Positions 8,290 to 17,813 of a stretch of DNA of 64,000 bases are shown here, in pieces. The stretch lies in assembly GCF_030409795.1 (NCBI RefSeq), contig NZ_JAUFQN010000019.1, positions 2,294,001 through 2,358,000 on the forward strand, written 5' to 3'. The stretch is from Flavobacterium paronense. GTDB taxonomy: Bacteria; Bacteroidota; Bacteroidia; Flavobacteriales; Flavobacteriaceae. Both the position numbers and the translations under genes were made by a program. Each line of letters starts with the position of its first letter. The stretch's first letter is position 1. The notes beneath the pieces are model-generated. The model ran no database searches, was not told where the DNA came from, and saw only the letters and a program-made list of their open reading frames with translations.

Positions 8290-9024
8290 GTGAAAGTTAT
8301 CCTTCTAGGAACCTTTCATTATGGAGCAACATCTGATAAGAACTCGATAAAATTTGACGATTTATTTTCTGAAAAACGTCAAAATGAATTGGATTCATTA
8401 GCCAAAAGATTAAAAAAAATTGGTGTAGATAAATTTTTTGTAGAAGACCAAACCAGTAATCAAAAAGAGATCGAAAGTCAGCTAAAACTATACAAGTCAA
8501 AGAAAATAACAGACGAAAAAATCCTGAAAGATGAAATAGTTCAAATTGCCTACAGAACAGCTTCTATAAATAACGCAAAAATAGTTGCTGTAGATTTCAA
8601 ACAAGAATTGCCATACGATAAGATTAATGAATATGAAAAAATACACGACAAAGAAGTAAATCCGTATTCTTTTTTTGATGCCGAAAATCCTTTTACTGCA
8701 AAAAGAAAGAAGCTAGTAGATACGCCTTTAATGGAGTACTATATTCAAATGAATAATTCTTATACTCGCCAAGCATTATTATATGATTATCTGCATTACG
8801 CATTAGCCTATGGTACAACTGAAGATTATACAGGCGAAAATTTTACGGCATCCTACTACGATAGAAATCTAAAGATATTTACCAATATTCTTCGCAATAT
8901 TGATTTGAAGACTGATAAAACTATAGTAGTTCTTTTTGGAGCAAGTCACACCTCTTTTTTAAGGCAGTTTTTTGAGAATCATCCGTATTTTGAAATTGTA
9001 GAATTAGAAACAATCTTTAACTAA
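8290..9024 (+). CDS. DUF5694-type (TraB/GumN-like) protein, signal peptide separated by a frameshift
   Basis: This frame encodes 244 residues from a GTG at 8290. It opens with KVILLGTFHYG and ends with a FGASHTSFLRQF motif, the paired strand-loop motifs of DUF5694 proteins, which resemble TraB/GumN-like putative hydrolases or heme-independent esterase-fold proteins of unknown activity. The middle is charged and helical, with an ENPF-containing segment. The natural start is almost certainly the ATG at 8225, which would add an export signal but is one base out of frame at an A7T9 run. Without it the product would stay in the cytoplasm. The following DUF3667 gene begins 3 bases after the stop codon. 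Confidence 0.72.
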   Translation: MKVILLGTFHYGATSDKNSIKFDDLFSEKRQNELDSLAKRLKKIGVDKFFVEDQTSNQKEIESQLKLYKSKKITDEKILKDEIVQIAYRTASINNAKIVAVDFKQELPYDKINEYEKIHDKEVNPYSFFDAENPFTAKRKKLVDTPLMEYYIQMNNSYTRQALLYDYLHYALAYGTTEDYTGENFTASYYDRNLKIFTNILRNIDLKTDKTIVVLFGASHTSFLRQFFENHPYFEIVELETIFN

Positions 9025-9027
9025 AAT

Positions 9028-9822
9028 ATGCAATACCAACTTTGTCAAAACTGCGAAACTAAAACTGAAGGTAACTTTTGTTCTAATTGTGGGCAAAAAA
9101 CCAACACCATTAGATTAAACTGGCACTATTTAAAAGATGAAATCAATTATACTTTTTTACATGTAAATAAAGGATTGATTTATACCGCAAAGCAGTTATT
9201 GGTTAGGCCCGGACACACCGTAAGAGAATTTATTGACGGGAAACGCATAAAGCATTACAAACCGGTTTTACTGTTGTTTGTAATTGCCGGAATAAATGGA
9301 ATCTTGATGCATTACATTCCGATTGAAGAGTTTATAAACAATAAGTCGTCAAATGGTGTAATAGCTGGAAAACAAGTACAAATAACAAAATTGGTATTTG
9401 ATTGGCTATCTAAACATTATTCACTTTATGAAATTATTGTATTGCCAATATATGCTTTTTGCTCATGGCTAGCCTTTAAGAAATATGGTTACAACTATAT
9501 AGAAAATATAATAATCAATAGTTTTGCAGCAAGCCAACGTCTTATAATCGGAATTATTTTTTTTCCAATTGAATTAGCATTGATTAAAACACCTTATTTT
9601 AAAGCGTTCAATGTATTTTCAACGTTTGTCTCTATTGGATTTACCGTTTGGATGATTTTACAACTATATCAATCTAAAAGCAAAATAAGCGTCATCAAAA
9701 GGATGTTTTACTTTTTGTTTATAATTTCGATAGTTTTCATTTTTTTAATGATAGCCTTAGGAATAGTCTATGCGTATTGTGCTCATTTAGGATATGTAGA
9801 TAAAAGTCTAATAACTAAATAG
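9028..9822 (+). CDS. DUF3667 domain membrane protein with N-terminal zinc ribbon
   Basis: The 264-residue protein begins with a four-cysteine zinc ribbon (CQNCETKTEGNFCSNCGQK, about 6-24). A conserved amphipathic region follows, with the RPGHTVREFIDGKRIKHYKP motif diagnostic of DUF3667. Four or five hydrophobic helices lie at about 84-105, 130-150, 165-185, 197-214 and 226-250. The function of the family is unknown; many members sit in the inner membrane of Bacteroidota. It starts 3 bases after the DUF5694 gene, and its 3' end overlaps the convergent lipoprotein gene by 8 bases. Confidence 0.85.
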   Translation: MQYQLCQNCETKTEGNFCSNCGQKTNTIRLNWHYLKDEINYTFLHVNKGLIYTAKQLLVRPGHTVREFIDGKRIKHYKPVLLLFVIAGINGILMHYIPIEEFINNKSSNGVIAGKQVQITKLVFDWLSKHYSLYEIIVLPIYAFCSWLAFKKYGYNYIENIIINSFAASQRLIIGIIFFPIELALIKTPYFKAFNVFSTFVSIGFTVWMILQLYQSKSKISVIKRMFYFLFIISIVFIFLMIALGIVYAYCAHLGYVDKSLITK

Positions 9823-10528
9823 GATTGTATCTGGTTACCTTCCAATCCTTATCCAACAAATTTACAAAGTGATACTGAAGACTGTCTTTCGCATCAAATT
9901 CTCCGTTTTTATTCGTATCTTCAATCGTTCTGAAATAAAGAAGGTTTTTTGATTCAATGATTTTCCAATCAACCAATTCTTGAAAATCAGCAGAAAGTTT
10001 GGTGAATTTTTGACCTGAAATCGTACTTATATACAACGATTTTATATCGTTTGAATCTAACTTTCCATCTTTGTTCGTATCCATATCAGCCAAAGAATAG
10101 ACCAATAATTGCTGTTTGCTTTTATCGGCAAACGTTTTTAAATAAGTAGCTGTTTCAATTAAAATTTGCTTATCCGTCAAAGCATAAATCGTATCCTTAC
10201 CTATTTCCTGAAACTTTAAATTTTTCAAATAGCCTGTAATTTGGTATTCTCCATAATTAGAAACTGTAAAACTTTCCTCTGAATCTGATGAAGATTTGAT
10301 TCCTTTTCCGTTGCCGGATATAACACCAATTGGGTGAATTAAAACGTTGGTTCCTTCCATATTTATTGGCAAATCGGCAACTTCAATCTGATTGGTATCA
10401 ACTACAGCTTGCGTTTTAACTTTTGAAGTTGTTTCATATGTAACTTTGGGTTTCTCTACTTCTTCCTTTTTACAACTTGAAAAAAGTCCAACAAAAAACA
10501 GGGCTATATATAGAAAGTAAATTTTCAT
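9815..10528 (-). CDS. Probable lipoprotein with EF-hand-like motifs
   Basis: The 237-residue product starts MKIYFLYIALFFVGLFSSCK, a lipoprotein signal with a lipobox ending in Cys19, followed by charged residues (KKEEVEKPK). Two aspartate-rich loops resemble calcium-binding EF-hands: DTNKDGKLDSNDIKSL (about 150-165) and DTNKNGEFDAKDS (about 209-221). The rest is beta-rich with no recognised family. It is the last gene of a minus-strand run behind the TonB-dependent receptor, 38 bases away, so a surface-exposed or periplasmic accessory role is plausible but unproven. Confidence 0.7.
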   Translation of the reverse strand: MKIYFLYIALFFVGLFSSCKKEEVEKPKVTYETTSKVKTQAVVDTNQIEVADLPINMEGTNVLIHPIGVISGNGKGIKSSSDSEESFTVSNYGEYQITGYLKNLKFQEIGKDTIYALTDKQILIETATYLKTFADKSKQQLLVYSLADMDTNKDGKLDSNDIKSLYISTISGQKFTKLSADFQELVDWKIIESKNLLYFRTIEDTNKNGEFDAKDSLQYHFVNLLDKDWKVTRYNPI

Positions 10529-10566
10529 TTTTATAAAATTGGATTCTCAAAATTAGTGAATTATTT

Positions 10567-13044
10567 CTACAACTTCGCTGTCAGTTTCACATTGAAAACC
10601 CGTGTTGTCATATAGTTTGGAATTCCGTATTGATTTTTGGTATATACGTCGCGAACCCAAGTATTAGTTATAGCATTTTGATTGTTGAATAAATTGTAGA
10701 TTTCAAATCCAATCGATAAATCTTTGAATTTCTTTAGCCAATGTCCGTCTGGCCGTTCGTTGTTTCTTTCGGTCAAAACATACGAAAAACCAACATCCGC
10801 ACGACGATAATCACGCAAACGACTTTGGTATTGATACGAATCGGCATAAGAAGGCGAACCACCAGGCAAGCCTGTATTATAAACCAGATTCAAATACAAT
10901 TTCATATTTGGAATATTGGGCATGTAATCCTGGAATAGAATTCCAACTTTCAAACGCTGATCAGTTGGTCGGGCAATGTAACCTTTGTCGCTTATATTTT
11001 CTTCGGTTTTCATATAGCCAAAACTCAACCAAGATTCTGTTCCTGGAACAAATTCGCCATTCAATCGCATATCAAAACCATAAGCATACGCCACAGCATC
11101 ATTATTAGCGCGATATCGAATTCTAACATTTTCCAATGTATACGTATTGACATCGGTCATGGTTTTATAGTACGCTTCGGTAACCAATTTGAAAGGGCGA
11201 TTATTCATTTTAAAATTATAATCATTACTCAACACAAAATGAATTGATTGCTGTGCTTTTACATTAGGCCTAACCGTTCCTAAGGAATCTCTCAACTCAC
11301 GATAAAATGGAGGCTGATGATAATAACCAATAGACAATCTGAACAACATATCTTTTCCCCAATCTGGTTTTAATGCTAATTGTGCTCTTGGACTGACAAC
11401 AGTTTGCTGTTTAGCCCCAGTAATTCCATCACCAGAAACTAACCAACTATGAAAACGGGCACCAGCTGTAACCCAGAATTGACTTTCTCCGATTTTAGTT
11501 TTGGTATTCCATTGCGCAAACCCTGAAAATCTATCGATATCAACAAAATTAGTAGCTCTAACATTTTGATATGGAACTAAAGGTCCAATATAAGGGTGAT
11601 AAGGTTGGTCATTCGGAAGATGAAATTGTGGTGGATTTATTTGGAAACCAGCAGAATCAATAACTTCCCACTCTACTATTCTATCACGTATGTTTTCACG
11701 AGTATATTTAAAACCCCAATCTATTTGCTGCTTTTTGTCATTGAATTGGTGTGTCCCTTTGATTTCAGCATTAACGATTAAAGCATCTAAATCATTTCGG
11801 GCGTGATTTAATTGCGTTCCGATACCACGATTGAAAGTAACTTCACCCAATGTTTCCGAACCAATATTAGTATCTACTTCACCCAAATAATAAGCTGCTA
11901 AAATATCAAAATACTCTTGCTCTTGGGTGTGATAAATGGAACCTATCAATCTGAATGTGTTATTATCATTAACAACAAAATTCGTTTTTAAAGCACCAAA
12001 AAGTGTTTGATATTTATCCTTTTCCTGTCCTTCATAAAAAACCTGCAAAGCAATTGGTTCATCAATAGTTCCAAAGTTAGTTTGACGTGTTAAAGGCTGG
12101 TAATTGTATTTATTTTGAGAAATATTACCTAAGAAACTGAACTGCCATTTTTTATTTGGATTGAAATTCACATTGGTCTGTACATCGGCATAAGTTGGTC
12201 TGAAATTGGTTTGTGTTTCCTGACTGTTTACCAAGAGAGAATTATCTCGATAACGAACTCCGGTAATAGCTGACCATTTTTTATTTTTTGAAACACCTTC
12301 GCCTGTTATACTTCCACCTAAAAAACTGGCTTCTGCGGTAATTCCGTATTTAGTTGGCTTTCTATAAGTAATATCTAAAACAGATGATAATTTATCTCCA
12401 AACTTTGCTTGAAATCCACCAGCTGAAAAGTCCACATTTTGAACCATATCTGTATTAGTGAAACTCAATCCTTCCTGTTGCCCAGAACGAATTAAAAAAG
12501 GTCTATAGACTTCAATTTCATTTACATAAACCAAGTTCTCATCATAATTCCCACCACGAACCGAATATTGAGTACTCAATTCACTGTTAGAATTTACGCC
12601 GGCAAAAGTTTTTAAAACGCTTTCAATTCCGGCATTAGCACTCGGGTTTCTTCGAATGGTTTCTGGTTCAATAGATGTAATTCCCTGAACTCTTCTTCGG
12701 CTACTTGTAACAACAACTTCTGTCAGACTTTCTGCCTTATCATTCATCACTACATTATACTCGAAATTTTCTCCTGATTTTAATTGAATAGGAAAAGTAA
12801 TACTCTTGAGTGAAGTGTGTGTAAATACCAAAATGATTTTCAGATTAGCGGGAACGGTTAATGTATAAAAACCATTTTCATCAGTTGTGGCTGACTTAGT
12901 TTGGTAACTTATATTAACACCTTCGACAGGTTTGTTGCTTTCGTCAAGAACAATTCCGGCAACTTTAGCGGTCTGATTTTGTGAAAAGGCTATTATACTT
13001 ATGGTAAAAAATAGGAGCGTAAAAAGGAATCTATTTGTTTTCAA
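10567..13044 (-). CDS. TonB-dependent outer-membrane receptor with carboxypeptidase-like N-terminal domain
   Basis: The 825-residue protein has a signal peptide (about 1-21, cleaved before QNQTAK). A CarboxypepD_reg-like beta-sandwich follows (about 27-105, GIVLDESNKPVEGVNISY), then the plug domain (about 110-230, including VVVTSSRRRVQGI and a GGNYDENLVYVNEIEVY segment) and a 22-strand barrel ending in the aromatic-rich MTTRVFNVKLTAKL. It imports an unknown ligand using TonB energy. No SusD partner is present, so it is not a classical polysaccharide locus. Nine bases separate it from the upstream M23 peptidase gene, and a lipoprotein gene follows. Confidence 0.92.
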   Translation of the reverse strand: MKTNRFLFTLLFFTISIIAFSQNQTAKVAGIVLDESNKPVEGVNISYQTKSATTDENGFYTLTVPANLKIILVFTHTSLKSITFPIQLKSGENFEYNVVMNDKAESLTEVVVTSSRRRVQGITSIEPETIRRNPSANAGIESVLKTFAGVNSNSELSTQYSVRGGNYDENLVYVNEIEVYRPFLIRSGQQEGLSFTNTDMVQNVDFSAGGFQAKFGDKLSSVLDITYRKPTKYGITAEASFLGGSITGEGVSKNKKWSAITGVRYRDNSLLVNSQETQTNFRPTYADVQTNVNFNPNKKWQFSFLGNISQNKYNYQPLTRQTNFGTIDEPIALQVFYEGQEKDKYQTLFGALKTNFVVNDNNTFRLIGSIYHTQEQEYFDILAAYYLGEVDTNIGSETLGEVTFNRGIGTQLNHARNDLDALIVNAEIKGTHQFNDKKQQIDWGFKYTRENIRDRIVEWEVIDSAGFQINPPQFHLPNDQPYHPYIGPLVPYQNVRATNFVDIDRFSGFAQWNTKTKIGESQFWVTAGARFHSWLVSGDGITGAKQQTVVSPRAQLALKPDWGKDMLFRLSIGYYHQPPFYRELRDSLGTVRPNVKAQQSIHFVLSNDYNFKMNNRPFKLVTEAYYKTMTDVNTYTLENVRIRYRANNDAVAYAYGFDMRLNGEFVPGTESWLSFGYMKTEENISDKGYIARPTDQRLKVGILFQDYMPNIPNMKLYLNLVYNTGLPGGSPSYADSYQYQSRLRDYRRADVGFSYVLTERNNERPDGHWLKKFKDLSIGFEIYNLFNNQNAITNTWVRDVYTKNQYGIPNYMTTRVFNVKLTAKL

Positions 13045-13053
13045 ATTATAATA

Positions 13054-14751
13054 TTAAGGTTTTTGACTTCTAAAAAATTGTGTTTCAAAGATAGTAGAAT
13101 TTCCAACATTATCAGTAATGACTACTTTTAAATCGTTTTCTCCTTCGGCGACAATACCATCCGAAAACCGATGAATAAGCTTTTTGGTCTTGGGTTCATA
13201 TTCAAGCAAAATCCATTTCCCATTCAAATAACCATAATAACTTTTTATTCCTGATAATTCATCTGAAATTGTGAATTTCAATTCATTTAAGTTGCTAATC
13301 CACTTTCCACCGATGTGTTTGTCTAGTTTTATTTTTGGTGGTTTACCATCTTTTATGAGCTTGTATTCGCCCAAATATTTCGTGTAGATAGTAAACGAAT
13401 TTTTATAACGTTTAGTATTGTAGTAGCTTATTTTTTTTTCGTTTACCAAGCCAATAAACATTTTTTCTCTGTCTTTTTGAGGTGTAATGCTATCTTCAAA
13501 AGTGATTGAAAAGTTTGAAAATGCCGGAACAATATCTTCGTGAAGTTTTAGGGTTCCTTTTTTTACCTCAAAATTCATATAAAAATCATCGTAAAAGGTA
13601 TTCGTCGGAAAATTTACAGTGACATTTTCGAGTGAAAAAATATTTTCCTTTTTTGCTTTTACATAGTATTTAGAGGTTATTGGCACTTCTTCAACTTTAG
13701 CAGGCAAAGCTGAATATTGAATTGGGATAAAAATTTTAGCAATATTTTCACTAAAATCGGCCACTTCAATACGATACGACTGAGTTATATTACTCGAAAC
13801 GGAAATGACTCCATTGTTTGAACCCGGTTTTATAATGCTTAACGGATATGAATTTTTTACAAATAATTTTTGAACACGCTGCCCTAGTTTTTTATATCGT
13901 GCATAATCAATAAGAAGATTAACAAATCGAGTTTCATCAAAAGAAAACGTATCAAATTGAAATCCGAAATCACTTTTCCCATTGAGAAAAGTTTGCACTC
14001 TGAAAATTCCATTAGAATTCCAGGAAACATCATCATAATCGAACGCTGTTATTCCGAAACCTATTTTTCCTGTTGCCGAAATCTTTTCCGCTAGATAGCT
14101 ACCATCATTCTGCAAAGATAAATTAACGGAAATAGGTCTTTTTGATTCATTTACAATGCTGTTTACATCTAACGGATAAACCCATAAACTATTAATTGCA
14201 GGGCGTTTCGAATCGGTAATAAGCGTGTCATATCCAAAATACATTGGGTTAATAATTTTTTCGGATTGTGTATCCCGAATTTCAAAATGCAAATGTGGTC
14301 CGTCAGAACCACCTGTATTTCCGGAAACAGCAATAATATCTCCTTTTTTTACTACCAATTCATTTGGATTTAATGGAACATCTATCTCATACGATTTAGC
14401 TTTGTATTGAGCAGTTTTAATGTACTTTTCAATTTTTCCAAAACCCGATTGTAAGTGCCCATATACAGTAGTATAACCATTTGGATGAGTTATATAAACA
14501 GCTTTTCCATAACCAACTTCACAAACATTTATTCTGGAAATATAGCCATCTGCGGCAGCGTAAACGTTTAAACCTTCTTTTTGTTGGGTTTTAAAATCAA
14601 AGCCAGAATGTATGTGATTGGGACGTAGTTCCCCAAAATTCCCTGAAAGCTGTAATGGTATATCAAGTGGCGAACGAAAATAATCCTTTGGATATTGGGT
14701 TTGTCCAATTGCAAAAATTGAAAATAAAAAAACAAAACAAAAATTTCTCAT
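13054..14751 (-). CDS. Secreted M23-family metallopeptidase (LytM/gametolysin type)
   Basis: The 565-residue protein starts with a signal peptide (about 1-17, MRNFCFVFLFSIFAIGQ). The LytM domain is near the N-terminus (about 30-170): the zinc ligands appear as HIHSGFDF (His and Asp) and GPHLHFE (His). A long C-terminal region (about 175-565) is beta-rich and has no assigned family. Such enzymes cleave peptidoglycan cross-bridges, or act as scaffolds when inactive; here all visible metal ligands are intact. It is the first gene of the M23-TonB-lipoprotein run. The ATG start fits the signal peptide. Confidence 0.9.
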   Translation of the reverse strand: MRNFCFVFLFSIFAIGQTQYPKDYFRSPLDIPLQLSGNFGELRPNHIHSGFDFKTQQKEGLNVYAAADGYISRINVCEVGYGKAVYITHPNGYTTVYGHLQSGFGKIEKYIKTAQYKAKSYEIDVPLNPNELVVKKGDIIAVSGNTGGSDGPHLHFEIRDTQSEKIINPMYFGYDTLITDSKRPAINSLWVYPLDVNSIVNESKRPISVNLSLQNDGSYLAEKISATGKIGFGITAFDYDDVSWNSNGIFRVQTFLNGKSDFGFQFDTFSFDETRFVNLLIDYARYKKLGQRVQKLFVKNSYPLSIIKPGSNNGVISVSSNITQSYRIEVADFSENIAKIFIPIQYSALPAKVEEVPITSKYYVKAKKENIFSLENVTVNFPTNTFYDDFYMNFEVKKGTLKLHEDIVPAFSNFSITFEDSITPQKDREKMFIGLVNEKKISYYNTKRYKNSFTIYTKYLGEYKLIKDGKPPKIKLDKHIGGKWISNLNELKFTISDELSGIKSYYGYLNGKWILLEYEPKTKKLIHRFSDGIVAEGENDLKVVITDNVGNSTIFETQFFRSQKP

Positions 14752-14880
14752 AAAAGGTTGTTTCTGCTAAAGTAATTAAAAGTACGTAAAAATTTACAAC
14801 TATACTGTTTTTTATAACTCCTTAAAAAACAAATTATTATAATTTCGTCTCATAATCGTGATAAATAATTGACAAAAATA

Positions 14881-14910
14881 TTGTGCAAACAAAATAGAAT
14901 CCTAACTTTG
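14881..14910 (+). promoter_or_regulatory. Promoter of the zapB-like/zapA operon
   Basis: TTG at 14881-14883 and TAACTTTG at 14903-14910 are separated by 19 bases, an exact match to the Bacteroidota housekeeping consensus. The predicted transcript starts about 20 bases before the ATG at 14938. Confidence 0.75.
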
Positions 14911-14937
14911 TGAAGTAAGTAATGAATAAAATATTTC

Positions 14938-15228
14938 ATGAGTGATATTGCAGAAATAATTAATTCTGTTGAGAATAGAATAGAAAAACTTTTTGCTAAA
15001 GTAAATAGTTTAGAACAAGGTTCTGTATCAATAAAAAAGGAATTAGATATAGCTGCGGCAGTGATTCAAAAGCAATCGGAACAGATTGCCTCTTTGAAAT
15101 CGGAATGCGAATCTCTCAAAATGGCTAATTCATTATTAGGCGGTGAAGAAAATAAACGAGATACAAAGCTTAAAATAAATTCATTAATCCGAGAGATAGA
15201 TTACTGTATAGCGCAGTTATCAGACTAA
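14938..15228 (+). CDS. Small coiled-coil protein upstream of ZapA (ZapB-like)
   Basis: The 96-residue product is almost entirely coiled coil, with heptad-spaced hydrophobic residues at about 5-65 (VENRIEKLFAKVNSLEQ) and a second short helix near the C-terminus. It has no enzymatic motif. The fixed position 3 bases before zapA suggests it partners ZapA at the division ring, as ZapB does in E. coli, but sequence similarity to ZapB is weak and the name is not secure. A strong promoter lies at 14881-14910. Confidence 0.7.
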   Translation: MSDIAEIINSVENRIEKLFAKVNSLEQGSVSIKKELDIAAAVIQKQSEQIASLKSECESLKMANSLLGGEENKRDTKLKINSLIREIDYCIAQLSD

Positions 15229-15231
15229 AAT

Positions 15232-15525
15232 ATGGATGAAAAGCTTAAAATAAAATTATCAATTGCAGATAGAGTTTATCCGTTAACGGTTGACTTGTCT
15301 CAGGAAGAAGGGCTACGAAGTGCTTCCAAAAAAATTGATGCTATGATTAAGCAATTCGAAGAAAACTATGCTGTTCGCGACAAACAAGATGTATTAGCCA
15401 TGTGTGCCTTACAATTTGCTTCTCAGGTAGAACAAAAGCAAGTCGAAAGTTCCATTGACAGTAAAGATCTTGAACGATTGAAAAAAATTAATGATTTATT
15501 ATTCGACTATCTCGAAAAAAAATAA
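15232..15525 (+). CDS. zapA: Cell division protein ZapA
   Basis: The 97-residue protein has the ZapA fold: an N-terminal beta-rich head (KLKIKLSIADRVYPLTVD, about 3-20), a central helix (EEGLRSASKKIDAMIKQF) and a C-terminal coiled-coil helix. It cross-links FtsZ protofilaments at the division site. The length (about 100 residues) matches the family. It is co-transcribed with the coiled-coil gene 3 bases upstream. Directly after it comes a structured RNA that looks like 6S RNA, repeating the zapA-ssrS order known from Proteobacteria. Confidence 0.88.
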   Translation: MDEKLKIKLSIADRVYPLTVDLSQEEGLRSASKKIDAMIKQFEENYAVRDKQDVLAMCALQFASQVEQKQVESSIDSKDLERLKKINDLLFDYLEKK

Positions 15526-15549
15526 CGTTCTTATCACATAGGATTACAA

Positions 15550-15712
15550 TACCGCCTACATTAGATTTTAATTGGTAAACTCAACACTAACAAATTAGAA
15601 TGAGCAAATCGTCGTTACTAAAGCACGCCACTATATCGTGGATCCTTGACCAACGAGTTAGCTCAAAACTTGTCTTCTCGAGTTTATGCATTCACCTAAT
15701 GTAGGCTTTTTT
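15550..15712 (+). ncRNA. ssrS: 6S RNA-like structured RNA (6S-Flavo type)
   Basis: The zapA-rny gap folds as one long rod of nested helices. These are 15554-15564 with 15696-15706 (11 perfect pairs), 15576-15582 with 15680-15686 (7 pairs), 15602-15605 with 15661-15664 (4), 15612-15616 with 15652-15656 (5), and a terminal hairpin 15628-15631 with 15638-15641. A run of six T follows the outer helix, as in a terminator. A rod of about 160 nt with an internal open region just after zapA is the architecture and location of 6S RNA, which binds and sequesters housekeeping RNA polymerase. The helices are seen directly; the 6S identity is inferred, and the 5' end may lie upstream of 15550. Confidence 0.7.
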
Positions 15713-15734
15713 ATATATAAACACAAACAAAAAA

Positions 15735-17297
15735 ATGGGAACTATACTAATTATAATTGCGCTAATTGCGGGAATTGCCGGAGGTTTTGGAGTTGCAAAA
15801 TTCCTTGAAAAAAGTAATATCTCCAATATGGTTAAAAATGCCAAAAAAGAAGCAGCATCAATTTTAAAAGATGCTAATCTTGAAGGCGAGAATATCAAAA
15901 AAGACAAGTTATTACAAGCAAAAGAAAAGTTTTTAGAATTAAAATCAGAGCATGAACAAGAGATTTTAAATAAAGACAAAAGAATTGCTGAAGTAGAAAA
16001 AAGAACGCGAGATAAAGAGTCGCAGGTTTCAAGTGAATTAGCAAAAGCTAAAAAAGTAAACGACGATTACGAGGCAAAAACAACAGAATACAATTCAAAA
16101 ATCGAACTGTTAGACAAGAAGCAACAAGAGCTTGAAAAGCTTCATAAAAGTCAAGTGCAGCAGCTTGAAGTTATCTCCGGTCTTTCTGCCGAAGATGCAA
16201 GAGAGCAATTGGTAGAAAGTTTGAAAGCGGAAGCCAAAACTAAAGCTATGTCGCATATTCAAGACACTATTGAAGAAGCTAAATTAACGGCGCAACAAGA
16301 AGCAAAAAAAGTCATTATCAACACTATTCAACGAGTAGGAACGGAAGAAGCCGTTGAGAATTGTGTTTCTGTTTTCAATATTGAATCGGATGATGTTAAA
16401 GGAAGAATCATTGGACGTGAAGGAAGAAATATTCGTGCACTTGAGGCGGCTACAGGAGTTGAAATCATTGTGGATGACACACCAGAAGCAATCATTCTTT
16501 CTTGTTTTGATCCTGTAAGAAGAGAGATTGCTCGTTTATCATTACACAAATTAGTGACTGACGGTAGAATTCACCCAGCAAGAATTGAAGAAGTTGTTGC
16601 TAAAACAACTAAACAAATTGATGATGAAATCATTGAAGTTGGGAAGCGTACAGTTATAGATTTAGGAATTCACGGCTTACATCCTGAACTGATTAAGGTA
16701 GTAGGTAGAATGAAATACCGTTCGTCTTACGGACAAAATTTATTACAACACTCACGTGAAGTTTCTAAGCTTTGCGGAATTATGGCTGCCGAATTAGGCT
16801 TGAATGTAAAATTAGCAAAACGTGCCGGTTTACTTCACGATATCGGAAAAGTGCCTGATGCTGAAAGTGATTTACCACACGCATTATTAGGAATGCAATG
16901 GGCAGAGAAATTTGGTGAAAAAGAAGAAGTATGCAACGCAATTGGAGCGCATCACGATGAGATTGAAATGAAATATTTAATCTCTCCTATTATTCAAGTT
17001 TGTGATGCTATTTCAGGAGCAAGACCAGGTGCAAGACGTCAAGTTTTGGATTCTTATATCCAAAGATTAAAAGATTTAGAAAATATCGCCTTTGGATTTA
17101 ACGGTGTTAAAAATGCTTATGCTATTCAAGCCGGGCGTGAACTTCGTGTAATTGTTGAAAGTGAAAAAGTAAGCGATGAAAATGCAGCTAGCCTTTCTTT
17201 TGAAATTTCACAAAAAATTCAAACAGAAATGACTTATCCAGGTCAGGTTAAAATTACCGTAATTCGTGAAACCAGAGCAGTAAATATTGCGAAATAG
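15735..17297 (+). CDS. rny: Ribonuclease Y
   Basis: This endoribonuclease initiates mRNA decay at the membrane. The 520-residue protein has an N-terminal membrane helix (about 3-22), a long coiled coil (about 28-190), a KH RNA-binding domain (about 205-270, [20 protein letters not shown]) and a C-terminal HD phosphohydrolase domain with the catalytic His-Asp pair in LLHDIGK (His about 368, Asp about 369). Length and domain order are those of the family. It lies about 30 bases after the 6S-like RNA and ends at a bidirectional terminator. Confidence 0.95.
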   Translation: MGTILIIIALIAGIAGGFGVAKFLEKSNISNMVKNAKKEAASILKDANLEGENIKKDKLLQAKEKFLELKSEHEQEILNKDKRIAEVEKRTRDKESQVSSELAKAKKVNDDYEAKTTEYNSKIELLDKKQQELEKLHKSQVQQLEVISGLSAEDAREQLVESLKAEAKTKAMSHIQDTIEEAKLTAQQEAKKVIINTIQRVGTEEAVENCVSVFNIESDDVKGRIIGREGRNIRALEAATGVEIIVDDTPEAIILSCFDPVRREIARLSLHKLVTDGRIHPARIEEVVAKTTKQIDDEIIEVGKRTVIDLGIHGLHPELIKVVGRMKYRSSYGQNLLQHSREVSKLCGIMAAELGLNVKLAKRAGLLHDIGKVPDAESDLPHALLGMQWAEKFGEKEEVCNAIGAHHDEIEMKYLISPIIQVCDAISGARPGARRQVLDSYIQRLKDLENIAFGFNGVKNAYAIQAGRELRVIVESEKVSDENAASLSFEISQKIQTEMTYPGQVKITVIRETRAVNIAK

Positions 17298-17311
17298 AAA
17301 TTATAATTAAT

Positions 17312-17352
17312 AAAAAAAGGCGGACTCTTTACATAACGAGACCGCCTTTTTT
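17312..17352. terminator. Bidirectional Rho-independent terminator
   Basis: AAGGCGG and CCGCCTT form a GC-rich stem flanked by an A run on one side and a T run on the other, so it can stop both rny (+) and the convergent receiver-domain gene (-). The hairpin reaches the last codon of the minus-strand gene. Confidence 0.8.
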
Positions 17353-17746
17353 ATATAGCAAAAATTGAATTTAAGCATTCAATTGTCATAGGCTTTAGAT
17401 AATAATTTTTTATATCATCTTCAAACTCTTTTGCTTTATTTCTATCGACGACATTATCGGAAGAGCTAATAATATAAATACTGATTTCTTCTTTTAAGAA
17501 TTTTTTTAATAATTTAAATTCCTCCAAAAATTGCCAACCATCCAAAACTGGCATATTAATATCTAACAAAATTAAGTCAGGTGGAGATTCACCATTATCC
17601 AATTTACTTTTAATTCCTTCGATAGCCTCAAGTCCATTCTCAAAGAAAGATGGCGAGACATTGATATTATTATTGAGAAGCAGTTTTTTTATGATGAAGT
17701 GAAATATTTTATCATCATCAACTACAAATACGTTATTAAACTTCAT
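17351..17746 (-). CDS. Stand-alone response regulator receiver protein (CheY-like)
   Basis: The 131-residue protein is a single receiver domain with no output domain. The acidic pocket is VVDDDK (about 8-13), the phospho-acceptor Asp lies in LLDINMPVLDGWQF (about 63), the Ser/Thr switch is in IISSSD, and the conserved Lys is in YYLKPM. It would be phosphorylated by a histidine kinase encoded elsewhere; none is nearby. Proteins like this act by protein-protein contact or phosphorelay. The gene is monocistronic between rny and xerD. Confidence 0.88.
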   Translation of the reverse strand: MKFNNVFVVDDDKIFHFIIKKLLLNNNINVSPSFFENGLEAIEGIKSKLDNGESPPDLILLDINMPVLDGWQFLEEFKLLKKFLKEEISIYIISSSDNVVDRNKAKEFEDDIKNYYLKPMTIECLNSIFAI

Positions 17747-17813
17747 TTAAAACAGATTTGGGTTTATTGTTTTACTTTTTGACGAAAACAAAAGTAGAAA
17801 ATTTATATCCAAA

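Noticed and set aside
10741..11108. Short + strand open frames inside the TonB receptor gene
   Set aside because: They lie antisense to a well-supported receptor gene and encode low-complexity sequence.
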